35,244 bases of DNA, from contig CANQTL010000032.1 in NCBI GenBank assembly GCA_947626775.1, forward strand, positions 1 through 35,244. Direction: 5' to 3'. This document shows positions 8,407 to 16,129 of the stretch, in pieces. The position numbers and the translations under genes are program-made. This DNA is from an uncultured Lachnospiraceae bacterium (GTDB taxonomy: Bacteria; Bacillota; Clostridia; Lachnospirales; Lachnospiraceae). Under the pieces are notes generated by a model. That model was given only the letters and a program-made list of their open reading frames with translations, made no database searches and was not told the origin of the DNA. Every line of letters starts with the position of its first letter. The stretch's first letter is position 1.

Positions 8407-9477
8407 CTATGACAACAGTTTCAGTCTCTCCAGGGCCGGCGGATAGCCGCCGCATCTGCGGTAGGCGTCCCGCGCTTCCCGCGTGCGTCCGCTGCACTCG
8501 CAGATCACCCCGATATTGTAGTGGGCCTTGTAACTGTTCACGCCCTCTACCGCAAACTCTTCTATAGTGGCAGCCTTGGTAAACTCGAGAATGGCCTGAT
8601 CGAACAGGCCGTTGTTCATGTAGATCAGACCCATCAGGAACACGAAATCGGCTCTCTTCGAGAACACGTCGTACACGCCGAGCAGATTCAGGGCCTCCCG
8701 TTCGCGCTTCAGGTCTAACAGCGTGTATCCGTAGGATTCCACCATCGTCTGTACATAGTCGAGCGCCGGGTCCACGTCCATGGCAAGCCCGAGATCGAAG
8801 TATTGACGGGCCCGCTCATAGTCGTGGATCTTGCGGCAGCACTGTCCGAGCTGATAGTAAATGTAGGGATCCGGACCGTGCGCGTCCAGCTCCCGTTCCA
8901 GCAGGGCGATATTGCGCCTGGATTTGGCGCTCATCTCCTCCTCGGTGCCGTCGTAGCCCACATGCAGTACCGTGACGGGCGCGTCGTAGACGTATTTGGC
9001 CGCCGGTGCGCCGTCCGGCGACGGCATACGCGGCACGAGCTGTTCGTGAACCGCGCCCTCGAAGTGAAAGAACTGCCTGTTCACGAAACGGCTGACCCGC
9101 GCCTGTTCATAGGAGATCTTTCCGTTCTCGCTGAAGCGGTTCCGGATCAGGATACGCCCGGCGGCCTGGGGCTGCGCCCGCATACATCTGTCCAGGGCTC
9201 TCTGATCCAGAGTCTCCAGATATTCGTCGCAGTCCAGAGAAAGTATCCAATCATGGGAGGCTTTCTCCATGGCAAAATTTTTGGCGGCGGCGAAATCATC
9301 GCACCAGTCGAAGTGAAAAATCCTGTCCGTGTAGCGTTCGGCCAGCTCCAGCGTGCGGTCCGTGGAGCCGGTGTCGGCGAGAACGATCTCGAACCCGCAG
9401 GGCGCAAGGCGCTTACAGCACTCTTCGATATGTTTTTCTTCATTTTTGGATATGATGCAGACGGATATGGGCTGCAC
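8407..9477 (-). CDS. GT2-family glycosyltransferase with TPR repeats (GTG start)
   Basis: From a GTG at 9477 this is 356 aa, exactly the length of 144-1214, and gives the same start register (x-x-PISVCII) as its three paralogues. The ATG four codons upstream (9489) has no SD, while GAGGTG sits directly before the GTG at good spacing, so GTG is preferred. SKNE is at 10-13, a DTGSTD motif at 35-40, CDDFAAAKN near 59-67, and a DCDEY DxD-type motif follows. The C-terminal half is TPR-like. It is the second gene of the leftward operon, 34 nt after 9512-10567 and 52 nt before the DtxR-type regulator. Probable role: surface or flagellar glycan assembly. Confidence 0.87.
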   Translation of the reverse strand: MQPISVCIISKNEEKHIEECCKRLAPCGFEIVLADTGSTDRTLELAERYTDRIFHFDWCDDFAAAKNFAMEKASHDWILSLDCDEYLETLDQRALDRCMRAQPQAAGRILIRNRFSENGKISYEQARVSRFVNRQFFHFEGAVHEQLVPRMPSPDGAPAAKYVYDAPVTVLHVGYDGTEEEMSAKSRRNIALLERELDAHGPDPYIYYQLGQCCRKIHDYERARQYFDLGLAMDVDPALDYVQTMVESYGYTLLDLKREREALNLLGVYDVFSKRADFVFLMGLIYMNNGLFDQAILEFTKAATIEEFAVEGVNSYKAHYNIGVICECSGRTREARDAYRRCGGYPPALERLKLLS

Positions 9478-9511
9478 GGCACACCTCATTTCTGCGCCGC
9501 TTACGGCGCGG

Positions 9512-10567
9512 TCAGGACGCGGAGAGCTCCTTGAGCCGCCTCAGCGCCGGCGCGTAATCGCCGCATTTCCTATAGTAGGAGCGGGCGTCGTCAAGCTGCC
9601 CCAGCGTCTCGTAGACGGAGGCGATATTGTAGTTGGCCTGATAGCTGTTGACGCCCTTGCGGGAGCAGGTCGGGAAGGACGAGGCCTTCTTGAATTCCTC
9701 GATCGCCTTGTCCCAGACGCCTTTTTTCATGTAGACCATGCCGGACAGATAGACGAAATCGGCGCGGTCGGAGAGCTGTTCGTACTGTTTCAGAAGCGTC
9801 ATCGCGTCGTCGTATCTCGCCAGCTCGATCAGGCAGTAGCCGTAAGTCTCCGCCATGCTCTGTACGAAGGCGGCCGCCGGGTCGGCGTTCATCTCCAGTC
9901 CTTTCTGATAGTACTGGGCGGCCTTCTCCAGATCGTTCAGGAAGACGTAGTTCTGCCCCAGCTGATAGTAGATGTAGGGGCTCGGCCCCTTGGCCTCCAG
10001 GTCGTGGAGCAGCAGCTCCAGATTGCGGGTCGCGCGCATACGCTTGCCGGACTCGGAGACGTAGCCCTCATGGTAGAAGGTGAGAGGGATCTGAAAAACC
10101 TCCGTCTCGCGCCCGTCCAGAGAGCAGACCTGTTCGTGTATGATGCCCTCGAAATGGCAGTACCGCCTGTTGAACAGTCTGCCGATGCGCTCCGACATGA
10201 CGGAGCGGACGCCCTGCACGCTGTAGGGATTGTTGCGCACGATCATGCCGACGGCGCGGCTGTTCAGGCTGATCGCCTCCTCCAGCTGGGCCAGATTGAC
10301 GTTCTCCAGATATTCGTCGCAGTCGATGATCAGCACCCAGTCGTTGGAAGCCTGCTGGACGGAGAAATTTCTGGCCGCGGAGAAATCGTTGCACCATGCG
10401 AAGTGGAACACCCTGTCGGCATAGCGCTGCGCGATTTCGACGGTCCTGTCCACCGAGCCGGTATCGACCACAATGACTTCAAACTTGCAGGGGCGCAGCC
10501 GTTTCAGGCATTCCTCTATGTGGTTATCCTCGTTCTTGGCGATCATACATACAGATATGGGAAGCAT
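9512..10567 (-). CDS. GT2-family glycosyltransferase with TPR repeats, first gene of the operon
   Basis: This 351-aa paralogue of 8407-9477 carries AKNE at 10-13, DTGSVD at 35-40, CNDFSAARN (Asn instead of the first Asp seen in the other copies) near 59-67, and DCDEY. TPR-type helices fill the C-terminal half (YIYYQLGQNY, YLSGMVYMKKG). The SD GAGGTA lies 9 nt before the ATG. It is the promoter-proximal gene of the leftward operon, with a candidate promoter at 10610-10638. It probably adds one sugar of the same glycan as its neighbours; donor and acceptor are unknown. Confidence 0.87.
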   Translation of the reverse strand: MLPISVCMIAKNEDNHIEECLKRLRPCKFEVIVVDTGSVDRTVEIAQRYADRVFHFAWCNDFSAARNFSVQQASNDWVLIIDCDEYLENVNLAQLEEAISLNSRAVGMIVRNNPYSVQGVRSVMSERIGRLFNRRYCHFEGIIHEQVCSLDGRETEVFQIPLTFYHEGYVSESGKRMRATRNLELLLHDLEAKGPSPYIYYQLGQNYVFLNDLEKAAQYYQKGLEMNADPAAAFVQSMAETYGYCLIELARYDDAMTLLKQYEQLSDRADFVYLSGMVYMKKGVWDKAIEEFKKASSFPTCSRKGVNSYQANYNIASVYETLGQLDDARSYYRKCGDYAPALRRLKELSAS

Positions 10568-10609
10568 AGCGTTTTGTACCTCGGTATTTTGGAATAATGG
10601 TATATCTCT

Positions 10610-10638
10610 ATATTAGCATTTTCTCACCGAGAGGACAA
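10610..10638 (-). promoter_or_regulatory. Candidate promoter of the leftward glycosyltransferase operon
   Basis: Read on the minus strand: TTGTCC (10638-10633), a 17-nt spacer, then TAATAT (10615-10610) preceded by TGC (extended -10). It lies 43 nt upstream of the first ATG. The -35 is imperfect. Confidence 0.5.
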
Positions 10639-10798
10639 TAAAATATTCTCTTTGCGGCGGAGTTCGGACACGGCGGAAGCGGTACTATAGTACTAGACTT
10701 TTTCCACAAAAATGCATGGCAAAATAAGGGTAAATTGCCAATAATATCGATATTTCGTTAAAAGTGAATTTTTTGTGTTTTCTTTTCCTGCATTTCTA

Positions 10799-10807
10799 TG
10801 GTATACT
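10799..10807 (+). promoter_or_regulatory. Extended -10 promoter of the HTH-glf operon
   Basis: TGGTATACT (TG at 10799-10800, TATACT at 10802-10807) is a good extended -10. No convincing -35 hexamer is seen at 17 nt, as often occurs with extended -10 promoters. Predicted start is about 10814, some 47 nt before the ATG. Confidence 0.55.
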
Positions 10808-10860
10808 GCGACTAAGATACCATGAAATCAGCAGCACTGGAACACAAATGGAGGGCTCAT

Positions 10861-11205
10861 ATGACGAAGGCAGAAATTCTTAAAGTGGAGATTTTGAAAC
10901 AGTACAAGAGCGTCCGGCAGTTTGCGATCGAGATGTCGATTCCCTACTCGACGTTAGTTACCGCGCTGGACAGAGGCATCGAGGGCATGGCATACGGCAC
11001 TGTGATCAAAATGTGCGACAAGCTGAACCTGAATCCGGTTGATTTTACGCCGCTGAACCAGAAGAGTATCCTGGGCGGCAAGATCATGGAAAACCGTGTG
11101 ATGCAGTACTATGTGAAGCTGAATAAGGTCGGAAGGAAGAAATCGCTTGAACTTATGGAAGATTACGCGCAGCTGGATAAGTACAGAGCGGTAGAGGAAG
11201 ACTGA
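10861..11205 (+). CDS. Small helix-turn-helix protein (XRE-like)
   Basis: With the ATG at 10861 this is 114 aa. GGAGG lies 6 nt upstream; the longer frame to 10822 has no SD. Residues about 18-62 have the pattern of a lambda-repressor-like HTH: SVRQFAIEMSIPYSTLVTAL, then a third helix VIKMCDKLNL followed by NPVDFTPL. The C-terminal 40 residues are basic then acidic and resemble no domain I know. Its stop overlaps the start of glf (TGATG), so the two are coupled. A role as local transcriptional regulator, possibly of glf or the divergent GT operon, is inference. Confidence 0.75.
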   Translation: MTKAEILKVEILKQYKSVRQFAIEMSIPYSTLVTALDRGIEGMAYGTVIKMCDKLNLNPVDFTPLNQKSILGGKIMENRVMQYYVKLNKVGRKKSLELMEDYAQLDKYRAVEED

Positions 11206-12338
11206 TGCAATACGATTATCTGGTAGTGGGGAGCGGCCTGTTCGGCGCGGTTTTCGCCCACGAGATGAAGAAGAAGGGCCGCAGCGTGCTGGTGATCGAC
11301 AAGAGAGAACATGTGGCCGGCAATATTTACACAAAGCCCGTGATGGATATTCAGGTGCACGAGTACGGCGCGCACATCTTTCACACTTCCGACAGGAAAA
11401 TATGGGACTATGTGAACGGATTCGCGGAGTTCAACCACTACATAAATTCACCGATTGCATATTATAAGGGAGAGTTGTACAATCTCCCTTTTAATATGAA
11501 TACCTTCAACCGGATGTGGGGCGTGGTGACGCCGGACGAGGCGAAGGCCAGGATCGCGTCGCAGATCGCGAGTCTCGGCATCATGGAGCCGAAGAACCTG
11601 GAGGAGCAGGCGTTGTCCCTGGTGGGAACGGACGTCTATGAGAAGCTGGTGAAAGGCTACACCGAGAAACAGTGGGGCAGGGACTGTAAGGAGCTTCCGG
11701 CCTTTATCATCAAGCGGCTCCCGCTTCGCTTCACTTACGACAACAATTATTTTAACGATCGGTACCAGGGCATTCCGATCGGCGGTTATACCGCGATGGT
11801 GGAGAAGATGCTCGAGGGCGTGGAAGTGCGCACCGGCGTCTCCTACCGCGAGTTCGCCAGGGAGCCGGAAAATGCGGACGGCGTGGCGGTCGCGGACGCG
11901 GCGGGCAATACTTACCGCAGAGTGGTCTACACCGGAATGCTCGACGAATATTTCGATTACCGGCTGGGGCATCTGGAGTACCGCTCGCTTCGCTTCGAGA
12001 CGGAGGAACTTCCCGGCTGCGACAACTATCAAGGCAATGCCGTGGTCAACTACACGGAGCGGGAAGTCCCCTATACGCGCGTCATAGAGCACAAGCACTT
12101 CGCGTTCGGCACGCAGCGGGGGACCGTGATCACCAGAGAGTACCCCGCCGAGTGGCACGAGGGCGACGAACCCTACTATCCGCTCAACGACGAGCGGAAC
12201 AACGCGCTGTTTGAACGCTACCGCGAGCTGGCGAAGACGAAGCCGTATGTTATTTTCGGCGGGCGTCTCGGGCAGTACAGGTACTACGATATGGACAAGG
12301 TGATCGGCGCTGCGCTCGAGGCGGCGGAAGCGGAGTAG
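11205..12338 (+). CDS. glf: UDP-galactopyranose mutase
   Basis: This 377-aa flavoprotein interconverts UDP-galactopyranose and UDP-galactofuranose, the donor for galactofuranose-containing surface glycans. The N-terminal FAD-binding motif GSGLFG spans residues 9-14. GAHIFHTS and the NLPFNMNTFNRMWGV segment are typical of bacterial Glf, as are TEKQWGRD and the C-terminal GGRLGQYRYYDMD, whose arginine contacts the substrate phosphates in known structures. Length matches the family (about 365-395). The start codon overlaps the stop of the HTH gene by one base, with GAGGAAG upstream. It links the region to surface polysaccharide or glycoprotein synthesis; whether the nearby GTs use UDP-Galf is unproven. 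Confidence 0.95.
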   Translation: MQYDYLVVGSGLFGAVFAHEMKKKGRSVLVIDKREHVAGNIYTKPVMDIQVHEYGAHIFHTSDRKIWDYVNGFAEFNHYINSPIAYYKGELYNLPFNMNTFNRMWGVVTPDEAKARIASQIASLGIMEPKNLEEQALSLVGTDVYEKLVKGYTEKQWGRDCKELPAFIIKRLPLRFTYDNNYFNDRYQGIPIGGYTAMVEKMLEGVEVRTGVSYREFAREPENADGVAVADAAGNTYRRVVYTGMLDEYFDYRLGHLEYRSLRFETEELPGCDNYQGNAVVNYTEREVPYTRVIEHKHFAFGTQRGTVITREYPAEWHEGDEPYYPLNDERNNALFERYRELAKTKPYVIFGGRLGQYRYYDMDKVIGAALEAAEAE

Positions 12339-12389
12339 ACGGCGCGGAGGGCGGACGAAAATACCGTGAAAGAAGATGCGGGCGGAGTA

Positions 12390-12418
12390 TTGACAAAGGA
12401 CGGTGCTCCGCCTATAAT
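12390..12418 (+). promoter_or_regulatory. Consensus sigma-A promoter of the acyl-CoA carboxylase gene
   Basis: TTGACA (12390-12395), exactly 17 nt, TATAAT (12413-12418): a perfect consensus. It is flanked by the inverted repeat GGCGGAG (12381-12387) / CTCCGCC (12406-12412), which brackets the -35 and abuts the -10. Predicted start is near 12425. Confidence 0.85.
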
Positions 12419-12516
12419 ACAGAAAGATAGTTTGAAGATCAAAGTATTCGATATTCAAAAGATTGGACCTGTCGGATGCTTTGCGGAAAAGTTTTTGCAG
12501 GAGGAAACGGCGGACT

Positions 12517-14133
12517 ATGAACTGGGATGACGCGGTGAAGGAGCTGGAGAACAGGCGGCAGAAAGCGCTTATGGGAGGCGGACAGGGAAGGATCGACAAG
12601 CAGCATGCGAGCGGCAAGATGACGGCGAGAGAGCGCATCGAGGTGCTGCTTGACCCGGGTACTTTCGTGGAGGTGGACGGGTTCATCGAATCCCGCATAG
12701 ACGATTTCGATCTGGACAAGAGAAGAGTGCCGGGGGACGGCGTCGTGACGGGATACGGAGAGATCGACGGCAGGCTGGTGTTCGTGTCCAGCGAGGATTT
12801 TACGGTGATCGGCGGGACGCTGGGCGAGTACCACTCGTTCAAGATCTGCAGGATTCAGGATATGGCGATGGAGATGAAAGCGCCGTTAATCTGCATCAAC
12901 GACAGCGGCGGGGCGAGGATCGAGGAGGGGATCTCCTCTCTGAGCGGGTACAGCGGCATGTTCCTGCGCCACACGAAAGCGTCCGGCGTGATTCCGCAGA
13001 TCGCGGTGATTCTGGGGCCCTGCTCCGGCGGCGCGTGCTATGCGCCGGCGATCTGCGACTTTATCTTTATGGTGCGCGATATCTCCAAAATGTTCATCAC
13101 CGGGCCGAACGTGGTCAAGACGGTGATCAACGAGGAAGTGTCGGTGGAGGAGCTCGGCGGCGCGGAGGTTCATGCGAAGAAGAGCGGCGTCTCCCACTTC
13201 ACTTACGATACGGAGAAAGAATGTCTGATGGGCGTGCGCAAGCTGCTGTCCTATCTGCCCGGCAACTGGCAGGAGAAGCCGCCCACGATCAACAACCAGG
13301 AGAGACAGAGTATCCTCCCCCGCGTGGGCAAGGTGTTCGGCAAGGTGGACAACGGCAGGGTCGCGTCCTCGCAGAAGGCCAAGGCGGCCAAGATCAGAGA
13401 TATCGTGCCGGACAATTCGCGCCATGCCTACGACGTGCTGGAGGTGATCGACTGCATCGTGGACGAGGGCAGCTTCTTCGAGGTGCAGAAGGAGTTCGCC
13501 ACCAACGCGGTGGTCGGTTTCTGCCGCATGGAAGGCAAGGTGACGGGGATTGTAGCGAATCAGCCGAATTCCATGGGCGGGTCGCTGGATTACCATGCGT
13601 CCGACAAGATCGCGCGGTTCATACGTTTCTGCGACTGCTTTAACATTCCGCTCGTCACGCTGATCGACGTGCCCGCGTTCCTGCCGGGTACGGCGCAGGA
13701 GCACAACGGCATCATCCGCCATGGCGCGAAGATCCTCTACGCTTACTCCGAGGCGACCGTCCCCAAGATCTCGCTCATCATGCGCAAGGCCTACGGCGGG
13801 GCCTATATCGCCATGAATTCCAAGGAGATGGGAGCGGATATCGTCTTTGCGTGGCCGATCGCGGAGATCGCGGTCATGGGGGCCGACGGCGCGGTCAACA
13901 TCGCGTTTAAGCGCAAGATCAAGGCCGCGGAGGACCCGGAGGCCATGCGCGCGCAGTGCAAGGCGGAGTACGAAGAGCGTTTCCTGAATCCGTACGTGGC
14001 CGCCGCGAGAGGCTATGTGAACGAGGTCATCAAGCCGGAGGAGACGAGAGAGGCGCTGGTGAAAGCGCTGCGCGGACTCAAAAACAAGCGCGTGGAGAAC
14101 CCGGCGAAGAAGCACGGCAATATTCCGCTGTAA
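12517..14133 (+). CDS. Acyl-CoA carboxylase carboxyltransferase subunit (PccB/MmdA type)
   Basis: This 538-aa protein has the two-crotonase-fold carboxyltransferase layout of propionyl-CoA carboxylase beta and methylmalonyl-CoA decarboxylase alpha. The N-terminal half has ARERIEVLLD, INDSGGARIEEG and GPCSGGACYAPA, the glycine-rich oxyanion/CoA region. The C-terminal half has VANQPNSMGG, DVPAFLPGTAQEHNGIIRHG and RKAYGGAYIAMNSK. It moves carboxyl between biotin and an acyl-CoA. The ATG at 12517 is chosen (AGGAGG about 12 nt upstream); a TTG at 12463 also opens the frame. No biotin carrier, biotin carboxylase or membrane decarboxylase subunit is adjacent, so carboxylase versus decarboxylase cannot be decided. 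Single-gene unit ending in a strong terminator. Confidence 0.92.
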   Translation: MNWDDAVKELENRRQKALMGGGQGRIDKQHASGKMTARERIEVLLDPGTFVEVDGFIESRIDDFDLDKRRVPGDGVVTGYGEIDGRLVFVSSEDFTVIGGTLGEYHSFKICRIQDMAMEMKAPLICINDSGGARIEEGISSLSGYSGMFLRHTKASGVIPQIAVILGPCSGGACYAPAICDFIFMVRDISKMFITGPNVVKTVINEEVSVEELGGAEVHAKKSGVSHFTYDTEKECLMGVRKLLSYLPGNWQEKPPTINNQERQSILPRVGKVFGKVDNGRVASSQKAKAAKIRDIVPDNSRHAYDVLEVIDCIVDEGSFFEVQKEFATNAVVGFCRMEGKVTGIVANQPNSMGGSLDYHASDKIARFIRFCDCFNIPLVTLIDVPAFLPGTAQEHNGIIRHGAKILYAYSEATVPKISLIMRKAYGGAYIAMNSKEMGADIVFAWPIAEIAVMGADGAVNIAFKRKIKAAEDPEAMRAQCKAEYEERFLNPYVAAARGYVNEVIKPEETREALVKALRGLKNKRVENPAKKHGNIPL

Positions 14134-14154
14134 CATAAGAAAAAAGAATTGGCA

Positions 14155-14189
14155 AAAAAGAGTTGGCCGATCGCCGGTCAACTCTTTTT
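14155..14189. terminator. Bidirectional terminator between the carboxylase and FliD-like genes
   Basis: AGAGTTGGCC (14159-14168) pairs with GGTCAACTCT (14176-14185), one G-T wobble, 7-nt loop. An A-run precedes and T5 follows, so it can work for both convergent genes. Confidence 0.85.
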
Positions 14190-14226
14190 AACTCAATCCT
14201 GGATTCTTCTGTATCTGTGGGCGCGC

Positions 14227-15537
14227 CTAGCAGTAGCTGTTGAACATCATGCCGCTGTACGCGCTCGTGATGTACGGACTCGCGAAGTTCTTGCCGGGAT
14301 TCTTGTACGCCACGATGATGTTGTTGACATAGTTCATCGGATTCAGCGATACCTGATTGGACTTGCGCAGCACCGCGTTCGTAAAGCTCTTGAGCGGGGA
14401 GAAAGCCTCCGCCGCGTCCTCGCTCATGGCGCTCTGCCTGAGCGTCTCGTCGTCCACCTCGAGGGTGCCGTCCAGATTCAGGTTCAGACCCACCGAGGTG
14501 AGCTGTTTGGCAAATACCCTCGCCACGCCGCTCATCTCGTTGAAGAGCTGATGGCTCTTAGGCTGATTGTCCGTGTATTCCGCGACCGCCTGTAAGAAGG
14601 AATTGAATCCCCTCACCAGCGTATTCACATTCTCCGTCAGCGATTCCACGTCGGTCTTCAGGCCGATGGAAGCGGTTTCGCCTTCCTCGCTGCTCACGCC
14701 GGTCAGCTCGATCTCATAGATCCGGTCAAGATGGATGCGGTTGGAAGCCGAGGTGCGCGCCTCGCCGTTTACGCTGTAGGAAGCGTTCGACGCCTGCGTG
14801 GTCACATGGTTCAGCCCGAAGTAATCCACTGTGCCGGAAGTTTTGCTGGTCCTGTGGTCGGACACCCGGTAGATGTAATCGCGGCCGTCTTTCTGTCCCG
14901 TGGAGTTGGACTCCATTCTGAGATAGGACGTATTGTCCTCGCCGGGAACCACCTGTGCCCGGATGCCGATGTTGGCGTTGGTGATCAGGCGCGCGAGACG
15001 ATCCTGTACGTCCCGGTTCGTGTCGGTCGGCTTGATGCTGAACTGAAATTCATAATTTAAATCGTCTATGTTGATATCGAAAGAGTAGGTGTCGGGAGGC
15101 AGCGCGACAGGTTCGTCGTTCGGCAGATACTTGCTGGAATTGACCTGCGGGGTTGCCAGACTGTCCACTTCGATATCGTAGGACGGAAGATCGTCTCCCT
15201 CCTGCAGCGTGCCGATGAAATCAGCCGTCGCGATATCGGGATTGCTGGAGTAAGCCACCTTCTTATTCAGCAGTTCCTCCTCGTCCAGCCCGCCGAGGGA
15301 CGCGATCGTGTTGCGCAGTTCCCGGGCGTTCTCTTTCATATCGACGGCAAACTCACGGGAGCTCCGGCTCGTGTCCAGAATGTACAGAGGGGACTCCTTG
15401 TTTAATTTCACAATGGAATTATACACGCTGCGGAGCTCGCTCTTCTTATGGGAATCATAAGGCGTGCTCGACTTGGGCGCGTAGGTAGTCATATAGAAAT
15501 TATAGACGTTGGTTAGATTGCTGACGCCGTAAGACAT
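14227..15537 (-). CDS. FliD-like flagellar filament-cap-related protein
   Basis: This 436-aa protein has no signal peptide. Its C-terminal third has the FliD_C pattern: NTLVRGFNSFLQAVAEYT, then LFNEMSGVARVFAKQL, then LNLNLDGTLEVDDETL, and the end SGMMFNSYC. The N-terminal part (MSYGVSNLTNVYNF, KKSELRSVYNSIVKLNKES) is helical and the middle is beta-rich, as in hook-associated protein 2. It is shorter than many clostridial FliD proteins, and no fliS, fliT or flagellin gene is beside it, so it may be an accessory or divergent cap-like protein. An excellent SD (GGAGGGGG) precedes the ATG. Single gene, convergent with the carboxylase, and divergent from the rpmG-secE-nusG unit. Confidence 0.72.
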   Translation of the reverse strand: MSYGVSNLTNVYNFYMTTYAPKSSTPYDSHKKSELRSVYNSIVKLNKESPLYILDTSRSSREFAVDMKENARELRNTIASLGGLDEEELLNKKVAYSSNPDIATADFIGTLQEGDDLPSYDIEVDSLATPQVNSSKYLPNDEPVALPPDTYSFDINIDDLNYEFQFSIKPTDTNRDVQDRLARLITNANIGIRAQVVPGEDNTSYLRMESNSTGQKDGRDYIYRVSDHRTSKTSGTVDYFGLNHVTTQASNASYSVNGEARTSASNRIHLDRIYEIELTGVSSEEGETASIGLKTDVESLTENVNTLVRGFNSFLQAVAEYTDNQPKSHQLFNEMSGVARVFAKQLTSVGLNLNLDGTLEVDDETLRQSAMSEDAAEAFSPLKSFTNAVLRKSNQVSLNPMNYVNNIIVAYKNPGKNFASPYITSAYSGMMFNSYC

Positions 15538-15566
15538 ATTCCCCCTCCTTTCTTCCGTGAATGTAT

Positions 15567-15630
15567 CCCGAAAAACATTTCGGGCGACGACAGATATCCG
15601 CAGGCTTTCCTTAGCCTGTAACCGTCGTCG
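15567..15630 (-). promoter_or_regulatory. Structured 5' leader of the FliD-like gene
   Basis: On the minus strand, GTCGTCG/CGACGAC arms (15624-15630 with 15585-15591) enclose the hairpin CAGGCT-N6-AGCCTG (15601-15618). A second hairpin, CCCGAAA/TTTCGGG (15567-15584), follows about 25 nt before the SD. No T-tract follows, so it is not a terminator. It matches no riboswitch class that I recognise. Confidence 0.45.
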
Positions 15631-15841
15631 GCGGGTGTGTCCAACAGACCGATCTCTACTATATTACTATATGCGGAGATTCGGTAACTCTATTGTAACA
15701 CCAAAATCCTCTGTAATGCAACAGAAAATACATAATTTATGACAGAAAAAATAAACGTTTCTTACTCTCTATATCGGCCGGAGCGGTGGAAAGTTTAGAG
15801 GGCGCGCAAAAAATTTATATGGGAAGAATCCTAAAATACGG
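15631..15841. other. AT-rich spacer between divergent FliD-like gene and rpmG
   Basis: This stretch carries the promoter region of the minus-strand FliD-like gene, but I could not assign clear sigma-A or sigma-28 hexamers. No coding signal was found on either strand. Confidence 0.4.
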
Positions 15842-15870
15842 TTGACTTCACAAACGCCGTGTGATATATT
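15842..15870 (+). promoter_or_regulatory. Promoter of the rpmG-secE-nusG-rplKA operon
   Basis: TTGACT (15842-15847), 17-nt spacer, TATATT (15865-15870) with TG one base upstream (extended -10). Predicted start is about 15877, giving an 80-nt leader to rpmG. Confidence 0.8.
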
Positions 15871-15959
15871 GTTTGGGCAAGATAAGATTCAGGTCTTTTT
15901 TTTATGCTCAAAAATAACAGACAGATATATGATCTGCGAATACAAACGGAGGTATGAAT

Positions 15960-16109
15960 ATGCGTACAAGGATCACATTGGCATGCACGGAGTGCAAGCA
16001 GCGTAACTACAATACGACCAAAGACAAGAAAACCCATCCCGACAGGATGGAGACGAAGAAATACTGCAGATTCTGCAAGACACATACCTTGCACAAGGAG
16101 ACGAAATAG
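15960..16109 (+). CDS. rpmG: 50S ribosomal protein L33
   Basis: This 49-aa protein starts [17 protein letters not shown] and carries two CxxC pairs (C9/C12 and C36/C39), i.e. the zinc-binding form of L33. AACGGAGG lies 8 nt before the ATG. It is a small protein of the large subunit near the E site. It is followed 20 nt later by secE, the usual Firmicute order rpmG-secE-nusG. Some Firmicutes carry a second, cysteine-free L33 for zinc limitation; none is in this window. Confidence 0.97.
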   Translation: MRTRITLACTECKQRNYNTTKDKKTHPDRMETKKYCRFCKTHTLHKETK

Positions 16110-16129
16110 TCCCGGGAAAGGAGTATGAC

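Larger units (their letters stand above)
10568..10860. promoter_or_regulatory. Divergent AT-rich regulatory spacer with three palindromes
   Basis: This 293-nt gap separates the leftward GT operon from the rightward HTH-glf pair. It contains the perfect 12-nt palindrome GTACTATAGTAC (10682-10693), the inverted repeat TGGCAA-N12-TTGCCA (10717-10740) and the perfect palindrome AATATCGATATT (10743-10754). Promoters flank these on both sides. They are candidate operators for the HTH protein or the DtxR-type regulator, which is inference. No gene is seen. Confidence 0.5.

Noticed and set aside
12886..14181. Minus-strand 431-codon frame opposite the carboxyltransferase
   Set aside because: Shadow of a clearly conserved gene; it also crosses the terminator 14155-14189.
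15631..15760. A sigma-28 promoter for the FliD-like gene
   Set aside because: Only fragments resembling GCCGATAA were seen, without TAAA at 15 nt.
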